Assembly: GCA_036365455.1 (NCBI GenBank)
Contig: JAWQUS010000022.1
Span: 496,001 to 560,000 of the forward strand
Direction: 5' to 3'
Length of the DNA: 64,000 nt
From: Macrosoma leucophasiata
Taxonomy: Eukaryota > Arthropoda > Insecta > Lepidoptera > Hedylidae
Shown here piece after piece: positions 18,640 through 28,739 of the stretch (position 1 is the first letter of the stretch; every line of letters begins with the position of its first letter). The notes beneath the pieces are model-generated. The model saw only the letters and a program-made list of their open reading frames with translations, searched no databases and was not told where the DNA came from. Both the position numbers and the translations under genes were made by a program.

Positions 18640-20230
18640 ATGTTGACCTCGGACCAATAATATGTTGACTGTGTTTTATAACGATAACACTTTTGCTCCT
18701 CTGCTTAGTCTGTTTACGTTTCTGGTTTCTAGTTTTCTTTCAGTTTTTTGCTAATTATTCTACTAAGTAACTACCTCAAGAATATCCATAAAGTAAATGT
18801 TGTAAACTATGTTTGATTAAACGTGTTTTGTTCAAATCAAAGTAGAGATCAAGTTTAACTCTTCATTATCAATACAAAAAACGGAACGTCGATATTTACT
18901 TGACTTGACATTTCACAAAAACAAGTTCAAAACCGAGTTTTGGCGGGAACCTTGAAAGATGCGTATGAATGGTGCTCTTATTTTATTTCATTTTCTTGGT
19001 GTATTTTTAAGTTATATTGAATAAAGTTGGTGGACTTTTGTTTGATATAGGATTATTATAGTGCCCGTGTATAGTGAAATAGAATAACAGTGCGAAAACA
19101 CGACCTTTCAGGTTGCCTCCAAAACTTCATTGTAAATGTTCTGGTAAAGTAGCCATCGCTTTACTCGAATAACTTGACTGTAACTCACTTGACTGACATA
19201 TTATACTTGGTAACTTATATACTTGATACTTACCTATTATACTAACTTTGACGCTGCTTAAATAAATACGAAATATCGTTTTACTTGACACTGGCAATAT
19301 GCGTAATAGCGATGCAATAATAATGAAAAAAAAAAAAAAGTTCAAAACCTGTCAACCTGTTGACATATGTCTCGATAACTCGTTAGGTCGAAAAAGTTCT
19401 AAATAGGATTACAATAGATTCTGTGCATAAAATATGAAACATAATCCTCGTACACAGTCCCCTCACAATGATAAACCAGTGAATAAAATATCGAACGGAT
19501 ATTCGTGTGTATTGTGAAGCATTTGTACTGTGTTGTAGTGTATGGATAAATTCACTGTTTTTACATGATTTAACGCTTTTCCAAGTGTTTATGTGCCCTA
19601 ATTAGAGGTCGTCAGCTCTATTTATGTGTGTGTAAGTATGATATATTCGATACAATTGCCATTTGCCGTGGATGATAGATTTTTTTCGATACGATTTTTT
19701 CGCTTTGTGAAAGTTGGCAAAGGCTGTTTTTTGTTGGCATTGATTGGATGCCGTGTTTGTTGTTTAGTTTATTTTTTTAGTGATTTTTTTCTGAATGTAA
19801 GCTCGAGTTTTGTTAACTTTATTTCAAAAAGTGAGACATTTGTATAACAAAAGACTATAATTTCAGGGTTATCAATGTGGGTTTAGGGAGGTAGGGGGTG
19901 TGCCCATCCCAGAATAATCTGGTGCCCACCCTAGAATGTTTACTCACAAAAAATTAAGGCTGAAATTTGTGCCATTATATGTATACGCCCCCCTGGATAA
20001 CATCTCTAGATGCGCCCATAGTTATCAAACCATTATACATAATAGTGATAACCTATCCATGAAATAATTAAAGAACTGACTAGACTAGAAGCATTTTTTT
20101 AATCAAGTATTAAATAGACAAATAAACAACATCTTAAACTATAGATACATTTGGATTTTACATTGTATTTTGGGTGGTATTTTACCTTGCTTACACAATA
20201 TAGCCCATAAATTTAAGAAAAAGTATCTAA
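18640..20230. other. Intergenic, no gene recognised
   Basis: AT-rich, mostly single-copy by eye. Open frames at 19127-19345 and 19626-19847 lack coding features or splice signals. This is the region upstream of GMF. Confidence 0.45.
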
Positions 20231-20232
20231 TA

Positions 20233-20330
20233 TCCGGCACAGACGCATAACATCAGGTCTCAGGAGTGGCAACCCAGCTGCATTTTGACTGCATGCTTGT
20301 TTGGTTTGCCACTTCCATAACATAAAAAAA
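20233..20330 (+). mobile_element. S1 fragment with internal deletion
   Basis: The S1 3' half, from CCGGCACAGACGCATAACAT to CCACTTCCATAACATAAAAA, lacks the block around CTATAGGCTGCAG. Confidence 0.6.
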
Positions 20331-20689
20331 ATAGAGTTTTTTTTATCACAAACATAGTTTGTTTTGGTAAAGAGACAAACCAATCAAGACATAGTGACTG
20401 ATATTTGTTTTTATTTCAATACTTTGTATGTGTGTGTGTGTTTCAAGAGAATATTATTCATTTAGGTTTCTATAAAAAATTGACTCGATAAACCATCAAT
20501 GTGAATGTTATGCTTGTTTGCTTCTATAAAAAAAATGTATTTATTGACAAATAAAAACATACATTGTTTTAAATATTGACTCCATAGATTCCCAAACTAG
20601 TATTCACTGTGTTTCGGGAATCAGTGGCTTTTCTAGATGATATCATATTACAATTTTGTCGTATAATTTCATTAAAAGTAACTATCTAT

Positions 20690-20775
20690 GTTCTAAGGTA
20701 TAAACCTAAACAGACAGACAGACAGATGGACATGGCGAAACTATAAGGGTTCCTTGTTTACTACAGAACCCTAAA
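20690..20775 (+). repeat. F1 repeat, 3' end
   Basis: It contains ACAGACAGACAGATGGACAT and ends TACTACAGAACCCTAAAAGA, as in the longer copies at 38810-39118 and 60060-60392. Confidence 0.55.
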
Positions 20776-21002
20776 AGAATAGGCACTTCAAATTATTTGC
20801 ATACTTGATACAGTTCATACAATTGCACTAAGTGTATCAGTGACATAATTGATAAGAAAATGTCCAAGCACAGAAGCAGTCTGTTAAAGATAAAATAATT
20901 ACTTCCTAAAATGAGTATTTATTATCAAAAGTCTTTTTCTTTAATCTTATTTAATGAAAAGGAACTTTTGAACATAATGTTCACGCCAGTTCCATCATAA
21001 TA

Positions 21003-22278
21003 GGTTGGGGAAAGTCTTTTCGCATTATAGTATGTATGAACTTGTAATAAAATCTCTTTGGCTGTAGTATTTGTATCTGGCTGGTTTTGGTATCATTGAA
21101 AGTTAAAATTTTAAAGAACATAATTCCAAATTCAAATTAGGCAAATGTGTGATTTTCATTTGTTTTTCGTACTGTCAAGATGAGTGAATCTAATGAAGAA
21201 ATTTGATACATTTTAAAATTTTACTACAAAAAAGGTAAAAATGCAACGCAAGCCGCGAAAAATATTTGCGATGTTTATGGACCTAGTGCAGTGTCTGTGA
21301 GAGTAGCACAAATTTGGTTTAAGCGTTTTCAATCCGTAAATTTTGATGTCAAAGATGCACCTCGCTCTGGCCCTATTACGGATAAAATGGATGTCATTTT
21401 TGAAAAAGTGGAGCAAGATCGACATATCAGTAGTTACGACGTGGCTGAAGAACTGAGAATTGATCACAAAACAGTTTTGGCGCATTTGAAAAAAGCTGGG
21501 TACAAAAAAAGCTCGATTTTTGGGTACCTCACGAGCTCACTGAAAGAAACCTAATGAACCGTGTACTCATTTGTGATTCTTTATTACGACGTAATGAAAC
21601 CGAATCATTTTTGAAGAAGCTGATAACTGGTGATGAAAAGTGGATCACGTACGACAAGAACGTGCGAAAAAGGTTGTGGTCAAAGGCCGGTCAGGCTTCA
21701 CAGACTGTGGCGAAACCTGGGTTAACTCGCAATAAGGTGATGTTGTGTGTGTGGTGGGATTGGAAGGGCATTATTCATTATGAGCTATTACCACCAGGCA
21801 GGACTATCGATTCTGAACTCTACTGCAAACAACTGATGAGATTAAAGCAAGAAGTTGAGAGAAAGCGGCCGGAATTGATCAACAGAAGGGTGTGGTGTTT
21901 CATCATGATAACGCTAGACTTCACACATCTATAGCCACTCAGCAAAAATTAAGAGAGTTGGGCTGGGAGGTGTTAATGCATCCGCCGTATAGTCCTGACC
22001 TTGCACCTTCAGATTTCCACCTGTTTCGGTCTCTTCAGAATTCTTTATGCAATGTTAGGTTAACATCACGAGAGGACTGCCAAATCCACTTGTCGCGGTA
22101 TTTTGATGAGAAGTCCCGAAATTTTTATAGCAATGGGATCTTGTAGGTAGGGACCTACAAGATGGCAAAAGGTTATCGAACAAAATGGTACATACATACT
22201 TTAGTTAAATTTAAATAAACTATATTAAAAAATGTTTTGAATTATCTTAAAAAATGCGAAGAAACTTTTTCCCCAACC
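21003..22278 (+). mobile_element. mariner element, copy 2 (defective)
   Basis: The ends GGTTGGGGAAAGTC and ACTTTTTCCCCAACC are flanked by TA (21001-21002, 22279-22280). It is nearly identical to copies 1 and 3 by eye. The left end has lost two A from the end repeat. Near 22138-22160 the text GATCTTGTAGGTAGGGACCT looks like a small inverted patch over the usual CATGTCCCTACCTACAAGAT. Confidence 0.9.
21180..22146 (+). pseudogene. mariner transposase (D,D34D), broken, copy 2
   Basis: The ninth codon is TGA in place of CGA. One codon is missing in the ARSG(R)P linker region. It carries the shared A7 frameshift (21504-21510), and a further single-base loss near 21890 shifts frame before HHDNARLH. 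The catalytic blocks GDEKWITYD and PDLAPSDFHLF are intact within their own frames. It is not functional. Confidence 0.85.
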
Positions 22279-22608
22279 TAATACATTAACCATTATTTAA
22301 CATTTACATATTTCTGATTACTTAACATTTACTAAATTATTTATCAAATAAGCTTTTATTTGAAGTCTTAGGAATCGGAGTGCATGTCCTAGTGGATATA
22401 TATATTTTTTTATGTAATGAAAGTGGCAAACGATCATGCAGTTCACATTGGTGTTAAGTTTTTATTTTTTTTATTTTTTTATCTCCTTTATTTCTGCAAT
22501 CTGCCTCATTTGGGCATTTAGCTCATGGTTAAACATTTCAGTATAGACATGCATGGTACACGCCCAGTGGCGCATCCATATACAAAGTAAAATCCTCGAG
22601 GAAGATCT

Positions 22609-23846
22609 TTACGATGGGAGAAGGTCCTGGGGGCCTCTCCTTTTCAAGTGCTTAAAGGCGCGAACGGGCTTCATCAATCCGCAAGCATGCTCGTCGGGAT
22701 ACCTCTCCATGCGACGAGAGTATGACTTCAATTTATTAAGAATTTCCTCCTTCACTGTTGGTATCTTCAGATCTCGGCGTAATTGAGAGTTGGAAACAAA
22801 CCATGGAGTGTCACTTATCATGCGGATAACTTTTGATTGGAACCGTTTTATGATTTCCAGGTTAGAATTTGCTGCAGTTCCCCATAATTCTGCTCCATAA
22901 GACCATATCGGTTTGAGGATATTTTTGTATAAGAGAAGTTTGTTATTCAGTGAGAGGTTTGATTTTCGTGCTAAGAGCCAGTAGAGTTTGCGAAGTTGAA
23001 CGCTTAGGGCTTTCCTTTTTGTGAATAGATGCTTCTTCCACGTAAGGCGTCTGTCCAAGTGAATGTCTAAGTAACGCACGTCTTCGGACTGATCGTAATA
23101 CCGTTAAGCGCGACAGTGGGGCACGTGTCATTGAATCAGAATCAGAAACTCATTTATTCATTTAGGGTGACAGGCACCTCTTATGACACGTCAAATGAGC
23201 TTATAAATACCATCATTGGCACGTGTCATGTCTAAGAGTGAAAGTTACTTGTATAGAGTTATCCTCATTAGCTTTTATTCTCCAGTCTTTTAGCCAATCT
23301 GAAACTTCATCTAGGCTTTTCTGTAACATATATGATGCGGTCACTGGATTTTTGTGGGTTCCAATTAGAGCAGTATCATCAGCAAATGTCCCTATAAGGA
23401 CATCCTCTGTGGTTGGTAAATCATAGGTGTATATGAGATATAAGACTGGGCCCATTACACTGCCCTGAGGAACACCAGCTTTAATTTCAAACAAGTTAGT
23501 TACTTCTTCTCCATGCTTAACATAGAAACGGCGTTGTTGAAGATATGATTTTATGATGAGGTAAAAGTTAATAGGTAGGGTTTTCAAGATCTTATATAAA
23601 AGGCCTTCATGCCACACACGGTCAAATGCCTGCGAAATGTCTAAGAATGCTGCTGAGCTATATTTTTTATTTTCATATGTATAGTTTATCCTTTCAACCA
23701 GGCGATGGACTTGTTCAATCGTTCCATGGGCTTCTCGGAAGCCAAACTGATGGCTCGGAATTAATTCAGATTTGGCGAGTACCGGTGTCAGCCGCTTTAG
23801 AATAAGAATTTCCATGATCTTTGATGTAACCGGTAGTAGGCTTATA
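22609..23846 (-). pseudogene. Jockey-like reverse transcriptase, C-terminal half, interrupted
   Basis: From the 5' side: SKIMEILILKRLTPVL, HQFGFREAHGTIEQVHRL, AAFLDISQAFDRVWH, GVPQGSVMGPVLYLIYTYDL, the catalytic FADDTALIG box, then (after the insertion) YLDIHLDRRLTWKKH and YGAELWGTAANSN, ending at LPS. These are Jockey-type RT blocks in order. The endonuclease and ORF1 are missing through 5' truncation. The reading frame is broken by the 86-bp insertion plus its duplication. Confidence 0.8.
23132..23217 (-). mobile_element. (GATTCT)n-tailed retroposon 3' end inside Jockey
   Basis: This is an 86-bp insertion flanked by exact 12-bp direct repeats GGCACGTGTCAT (23120-23131 and 23218-23229). The sequence is the same 3' end as at 16895-17036. 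It is an extreme 5' truncation. Confidence 0.85.
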
Positions 23847-24105
23847 GGTGTTAAGTGATGACTGCAGCCTATAGACACTTACACAAAGACCAAGGTCAAA
23901 ATGCAGATTCGTTACCACTCCTGAGGCCTAAGGTTTTATGCCTCTGTGTCGGAAATTGCAGGGCCGTACATTACCACCTGACCGGAACACAATAGCATTG
24001 AATTCTACCATTTAGCGGCAAGTATATTAGGTAATGCGGTGGTGCCTACGCCCGCGAGCGCCGTCACTGGAGCTCTACCACCAGTACATTATATATTCTC
24101 TAGAT

Positions 24106-24290
24106 CAGAGGTTCCCAAACTATTTTTTCTTGTAGACCGCTTTCAATTTTTTCTGGTTTCGGTGGACCCCCTTGCTAACATTTATATCACTTTCCCATAC
24201 TATCCCATTTTTATTTACGCATATACGTAGACCCCATCGAGTCTCCCATAGACCCCTGGGGGTCTATATGGACCGCTTTGGGAATCACTG
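24106..24290. mobile_element. hAT-type MITE (TTCCCAAA family), copy 1
   Basis: The ends CAGAGGTTCCCAAA and TTTGGGAATCACTG are inverted, with inner TAGACC / GGTCTA blocks. Exact 8-bp duplications CTCTAGAT flank it (24098-24105 and 24291-24298). It is 185 bp and non-coding. Confidence 0.9.
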
Positions 24291-24542
24291 CTCTAGATTA
24301 TTAAATATGCGTAAAAATTCAGTTTGCAGCATATCTGGATGAACCAAATGATTCTGCAGTGGGATCCTAACCTATAAGAGTAGCAATATTTTTGTTTAAT
24401 TTGGTATTTATTTTCAGGTTCCAAAAATAATGCGAGTCTGTCTGGTGGTCTCTCGCATGTATATCAAGAACAATGGACATCTCATGTATGTATTACTGTG
24501 TTATGTAATTTAAAAATGATCATATTATAATGTGGTCTCTTT

Positions 24543-24846
24543 ACTGGTGATAGAGCTCCAGTGACGGAGCTCGCGGGCGTAGGCACCACCGCATTACCTA
24601 ATATGCCGCACTACCTATTACCTTGCCGCTAAATGGTAGTGTTCAGCACTATCGTGTTCCGGTCAGGTGGTAATGTACGGCTCTGTAATTTCCGGGACAG
24701 AGGCAGAACACCTTAGGCCTCAGGGGTGGTAACGCATGTGCACTTCGACCTTGGTCTTTGTGTGGGTGTCTATAGGCTGCAGTCATCACTTAACATCAAT
24801 GTGAACTGCATGCTTCTTTGCCACTTCCATTACATAAAAAAAAAAA
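24543..24846 (+). mobile_element. S1 SINE-like repeat, full length
   Basis: It begins ACTGGTGATAGAGCTCCAGT and ends CCATTACATAAAAAAAAAAA. It shows the whole order of S1 blocks and serves as a reference copy. Confidence 0.85.
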
Positions 24847-24849
24847 TGT

Positions 24850-24952
24850 ATGTTTCTTCACCCCAAGTCCCTTATGGGGGTAGGCAGAGAGTGTAGAGCG
24901 TCAGATATTCCGGTCCTGACACACCTCCCGTGCTTCTTCTACGTTCATTTGT
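24850..24952 (-). mobile_element. RTE-like 3' tail fragment
   Basis: The reverse complement of the RTE tail (GGGGGTAGGCAGAGAGTGTA region), directly after the S1 poly-A. Confidence 0.55.
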
Positions 24953-24956
24953 ATTA

Positions 24957-25040
24957 CTAGCTGTTACCCGCGACTTCGTCCGCGTGAATATTTATTGTTG
25001 TTCAGTATCTACCCGGAAGAAGTCGTGGGCACAGCTAGGA
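24957..25040. repeat. E1 fragment
   Basis: CTAGCTGTTACCCGCGACTT at the left and GTCGTGGGCACAGCTAGG at the right are inverted. GTTCAGTATCTACCCGGA lies inside, as in the copy at 8795-9076. Confidence 0.55.
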
Positions 25041-25045
25041 CTGGG

Positions 25046-25390
25046 ACTGCCTCGTTGGCTCAGTGGTCGCAATCGCGATGGCGAAGCTTGAGGTCCTGGG
25101 TTCGATCCCCAGTTCGGAAAAAATCTGTTTTTGGGTTTTTTCTGTGAGAAAATTCCCAGTAGTAGCCCGGAGACTGGTCGTGCCTCGGAGAGCCAGTAAA
25201 AGCCGGTGGTCCTGCGCCCGATCTCTCTCCGGTCGTGTCGGATTGCCGTCCCATCGGGCTCTGAGAGTGAGGAATAGAGAGTGCAGCTGTGTTTGCGCAT
25301 ACACTTGTGCACTATAATATCTCCGGCGCAGTTGGCTAGTCTCCGTTGAGATTGGCTGCCGTGACTGAAATTCGGTCTGGCACATTATTA
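25046..25390 (+). mobile_element. tRNA-derived SINE, near full length
   Basis: The tRNA-like head has box A TGGCTCAGTGGTCGC and box B GGTCCTGGGTTCGATCCCC. A ~250-bp body follows (GCCTCGGAGAGCCAGTAAAA, CCCATCGGGCTCTGAGAGTG) and it ends in ATTATTATTA. Short ORFs across the body are spurious. It abuts an antisense S1. Confidence 0.8.
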
Positions 25391-25393
25391 TTA

Positions 25394-25602
25394 AGTGATG
25401 ACTGCAGCCTATAGACACCCATACAAAGACCAGAGGTCAAAATGCAGATGCGTTACCACTTATGAGGCCTAAGGTGTTATGCCTCTGTGCCGGATGTTAC
25501 AGGGCCGTACATTACCTCTTGACCGGAACACGATAGTGCTGAACACGTAATGCGGTGGTGCCTACGCCCGCGAGCTCGGTTTCTTGAGCTCTACCACCAG
25601 TA
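25394..25602 (-). mobile_element. S1 copy, tail missing, small internal deletion
   Basis: The antisense S1 from TTAAGTGATGACTGCAGCCT to CTCTACCACCAGT lacks the ACTACCATTTAGCGGCAAG block. Confidence 0.7.
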
Positions 25603-26025
25603 AAAACCTATATTTAAAATGTATAAGGGCCAATGAACCTGTATTATTTATTTATCTACGAGATAACCTCAGTCTGACGTTAAGGCTTATCATTTATTAC
25701 ATCCATATTATTAATTCTATTTAAAGCTCAATTTTTTGTGAGTTCCTTATTATCGACCAGTCTTGCTGTTAGGGGCTCATTTCGTATAGTATTTTCGAGT
25801 ATTTACTATAGTTTTTTCAGCAATCTGCAGGCTTGAAATTAGAGATGCCACGAATATTAGGCCATTATTCGGTATTCGGCCTGTTCGGCCACTTTATTTA
25901 ATATTCGGTATTCGGCCGCATTCTCGGTACTATTCGCCGAATACCGAATAATAAACCATGGAAATCGAATGCCACATATTATTCAAGAATGCCATATTTT
26001 AATCACAAATGACTATGTTAATACG
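25603..26025. other. No gene recognised; TTCGGTATTCGG-rich patch
   Basis: From 25860 to 25960 there are repeated TTCGGTATTCGGC motifs in both orientations, typical of a degenerate MITE in insects. No coding segment. Confidence 0.4.
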
Positions 26026-26168
26026 TACTTATTCATAAACGTACTTTAGATACGTTTTAGCTATAGAATGCTTTGTCTTTGTCAGTTGCATTGTCAAATG
26101 TGCAGGATAGAAAAAGACAAAGGAGAGATTAGCAACACTTTAGCTAAAATACGTTTATAAATAAGGAG
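26026..26168. mobile_element. MITE with CTTATTCATAAACGTA ends, copy 2
   Basis: The same family as 12774-12930: left CTTATTCATAAACGTACTTT, right AAAATACGTTTATAAATAAG. Confidence 0.7.
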
Positions 26169-26169
26169 G

Positions 26170-26250
26170 AATGCCTTTTAGTAGCATTAAGTCCACCTTT
26201 CGTACAACATTTCTGTGTGTGCAATAAAGTTAAATAAATAAATAAATAAT
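26170..26250 (+). mobile_element. CR1/Daphne-like 3' tail
   Basis: CTTTTAGTAGCATTAAGTCC followed by GCAATAAAGTTAAATAAATA; an extreme 5' truncation. Confidence 0.55.
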
Positions 26251-26594
26251 ATATAATAGTACGTTCGGCAATTTACAAAACATAAATAATCGTTGTCGAA
26301 TCGCACATTTATTGCATTGCTTTAGCGCCCTAACGCTTTAGCGACAGCCTGGGTCCCGATTTATTTTACCTACTGTCCCGATTTAAAATAAATCGGACCT
26401 GGCAACACTAGTCAATACCCCTTCGCTTTCTGAGCGTTATCTTTAACGATATTTTTTATTATTTCAGATGAGACCGAGATGCTTGAAAAGCCAAAAATGT
26501 AAGTATTGTCCTATAAATATTTTGTAAATGACATCAAAAGGAGGTTATCAAGTGGTCTTTACTTACTTAAAACCGAACCAGCGCTATTTTGTCA

Positions 26595-26940
26595 TAGAGC
26601 AACACGAGCCACTGGCCGCGGTGGACCGGAGGCGAGTAGCCATATCAGAGAATATGTAATAATACTGCGTGTAGAATGGACACTTCGACGTCCCGCCCGA
26701 TTTCCCCGCATCACGCAACCTCCTCCCCTCTTATGGGCGACCGTTGGTATTTTACCGTTTGGTACGTGCTACGCACACAGGTGCACGTGTAAATACACGT
26801 CACTGATTGATGTCTGTGTAAAAGAGACCAAATTAAAAGCGTTTGTATGGAATTTTGGCAGTGTCCGCGGTGTGGCCACATGAAGGCTTTCCCCTCTGTC
26901 AAAGTACAAGACCAAGTGGGCTTATGCTCATGTGCACCTG
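26595..26940 (+). mobile_element. M9 MITE left part, split by D1
   Basis: 26595-26645 is the M9 left end (ATAGAGCAACACGAGCCACT). The D1 repeat occupies 26646-26875. The M9 interior resumes with GAAGGCTTTCCCCTCTGTCA until ~26925. The M9 right end is lost where an antisense D1 begins. Confidence 0.65.
26646..26875 (+). repeat. D1 repeat inside M9
   Basis: From CAGAGAATATGTAATAATAC to AGTGTCCGCGGTGTG. Placement between the M9 halves shows D1 is a mobile unit. Confidence 0.65.
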
Positions 26941-27058
26941 TGTGCTTAACACGTAGAAAATATCAAACGTCACCCATAAGAGGGGAGGAGGTTGGGTGAG
27001 GCGGGGAAATCGGGCGGGACGTCGAAGTGTCCATTCTATACGTAGTATTATTACATAT
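26930..27058 (-). repeat. D1 repeat, 5' half
   Basis: The antisense D1 from the GTGCACCTGTGTGC region to TACGTAGTATTATTACATA. Confidence 0.6.
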
Positions 27059-27156
27059 TATTATTATATTATTACATGATACGCCTGTACCGATTTCTAA
27101 GCAGGTTCAGACACGGAGCTTTCCGCTTATCCATAATCCAACAAATATAGCCTCTA

Positions 27157-27486
27157 TTACCAGCACATTAGATGTCGGTGTTGGTCAGGCGGCCAGTTCC
27201 CTACTAGTACACCATGAGTCGAGCTGAGCAGGTCGACGAACAATGGATCCAGAGACCTAAAACAAAAATTAGAAGTGAAAATATTGAAAAAACCTTATAT
27301 TCATACTTATACATGTATGTACCATCCTTCTCAGTCGCCCTTTTGTTAATTACGTAACATACCTATGTACCTAATTGTTACTCACTTCTAGTGTGTAGCC
27401 TACATGTGATGGGCCTCGTCTCCTTGCTCTTCATTCGACGCCTTGGCAAAATTGTATATCTTTTGTCTCCGTTTGCTGTCCGCCAT
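27157..27486 (-). CDS. Unidentified two-exon candidate gene (60 codons or first exons of a larger gene)
   Basis: I do not recognise this. Exon 1, 27486-27404, starts at ATG in the context ATTAAATATGGCG and encodes MADSKRRQKIYNFAKASNEE then QGDEAHH, with a donor AT/GTAGGC in phase 2. A 147-nt intron has a CTAAT branch-like site and the strong acceptor TTTTTGTTTTAG. Exon 2 begins at 27256; its first G completes a Met codon and it continues SLDPLFVDLLSSTHGVLVGN, staying open to TAA at 27157-27159. Codon choice in exon 1 and early exon 2 looks coding. The donor is weak (GTAGGC) and a longer transcript with more exons to the left is possible. It could also be a fragment of an unknown mobile element. 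Confidence 0.35.
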
Positions 27487-27489
27487 ATT

Positions 27490-28225
27490 TAATGTAATTT
27501 TATGTTTATTGCATTAATATAATAATATTATTTATTTTTTTCTCCTCATATCAATCATTTACTTGCACTGAAATAAACATTCATATTATTTATAAACAAC
27601 AGCAACAATCATTTAATATTATATCCACTATGTTCTTAAATATTGATGATAAAAAATACACAAGTACCTACCTTACCGATTTCTTAATTGGTTTAAGATA
27701 ATAAGTTGTTACAATTGTCACGTCTAATAAAGTTCTACACAACTGTTTGTATATTTTTGAAATGATGACTTGTATACTGATTCGAATTAAAATGTTACAA
27801 TCGTACATAATAATATGAATTCCGTTTGATCGCTATCGATCACCGTTATCGGGCCTCCTGCTCAGCTGTAGCCACTTTATCGACGTACTCGACTATGACG
27901 TCACTTGTCGTTTTATCGAGCCTCCCACTCTTATCATTGTACCGACGCACCACGCTATGTCGTCATGAATTTAATATTTATTATTATTATACTCGGTACG
28001 TTATGATATGTATAATAATATGTTTACTATATTTTAAGATTATCGGTATATATACGTAATATAAGTATATTATGTAAAAATATTCATTGTAAACATTTAT
28101 TTTTATGTATGGTATAATAAGAATATATGTATAATTATCGTAAATATGCTATATTATTTGTCCTGACAAAATGTGTAAGTATATATTGTTAACCATTATT
28201 ATTTAATTTGTTTAATTATTAATTT
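27490..28225. other. No gene recognised
   Basis: Strongly AT-rich with many TATAATAT stretches. The open frame at 27826-28059 looks non-coding. Confidence 0.45.
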
Positions 28226-28227
28226 TA

Positions 28228-28500
28228 TTAATTTAATTTGTTTGATCTGCTTGACATCCGTGAAACACCAGGGTCCCAGATGAAAATCAGCGTCAAGTCG
28301 ATTGATGTGATCGACTTGACATGAAGCTGATCTGGGCTCCCATTTGGACCAGCCGTGAGACTTAATCTCTTTTTTTTTTTTCTTTTTTAATTGTTTTTGC
28401 TTTTTGTTTAATTGTACCCCAATCGTCTGGCAATTTGTATCGTCATGTCTCTGTGCTGTCCAAATAAATGTTTTCTTTTCTTTTCTTTTTTTTTTTTTCT
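28228..28500 (+). mobile_element. Retroposon 3' end with conserved hairpin, copy 1
   Basis: It contains the exact inverted pair GTCAAGTCGAT / ATCGACTTGAC around a short loop. It continues TGGGCTCCCATTTGGACCAG, CGTCATGTCTCTGTGCTGTC, AATAAA and a TTTTC-rich tail. 62845-63070 is nearly identical from the hairpin onward. There is no ORF in this part; the parent element is unknown. Confidence 0.65.
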
Positions 28501-28601
28501 TTATATTCTCTGGCGGTAGTAAATAATAAACTACCGCCATTCCGATCGCCAATCCATTTACCTCGAGAGCAATAATGGCATATCCCCCTTGTTTTTTTTT
28601 A

Positions 28602-28732
28602 CACACACATTTAAGCTTCTAGGCGACAGGCATAGGCCCTATTGGCCTTGTACTTTGACAGAGGGAAAAGCCTGCATATGGCTACTTCCCTCCGGTCCGC
28701 CGCGGCCGGTGGCCCGTGTTGCTCTATGATTA
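28602..28732. mobile_element. M9 MITE, right half
   Basis: CTTCTAGGCGACAGGCATAG through CCGCGGCCGGTGGCCCGTGT to GTTGCTCTATG, the M9 interior and right end. The left half is missing. Confidence 0.7.
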
Positions 28733-28739
28733 TGAGACA

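Larger units (their letters stand above)
22459..23846 (-). mobile_element. Jockey-like non-LTR retrotransposon, 5'-truncated
   Basis: It is inserted in S1 with a 9-bp target duplication GGTGTTAAG. The poly-A tail is seen as T-runs at 22459-22485 on the plus strand. It begins mid reverse transcriptase and is itself interrupted at 23132-23217. Confidence 0.85.
22408..24088 (-). mobile_element. S1 SINE-like repeat split by a Jockey insertion
   Basis: The S1 3' end (22408-22458) and the rest (23856-24088) are one antisense S1 copy. They are separated by a Jockey element and a duplicated GGTGTTAAG (22450-22458 and 23847-23855). Confidence 0.8.

Noticed and set aside
19626..19847. A 73-codon ORF upstream of GMF
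   Set aside because: Hydrophobic, AT-driven composition and no splice or promoter support; likely chance.
25035..25418. Overlapping ORFs on both strands of a tRNA-SINE
   Set aside because: The open frames come from the GC-rich SINE body; the region is a repeat with box A and box B.
27826..28059. A 77-codon plus-strand ORF as a gene
   Set aside because: Low-complexity Tyr/Ser/Leu content, no splice or Kozak support, AT-rich surroundings.
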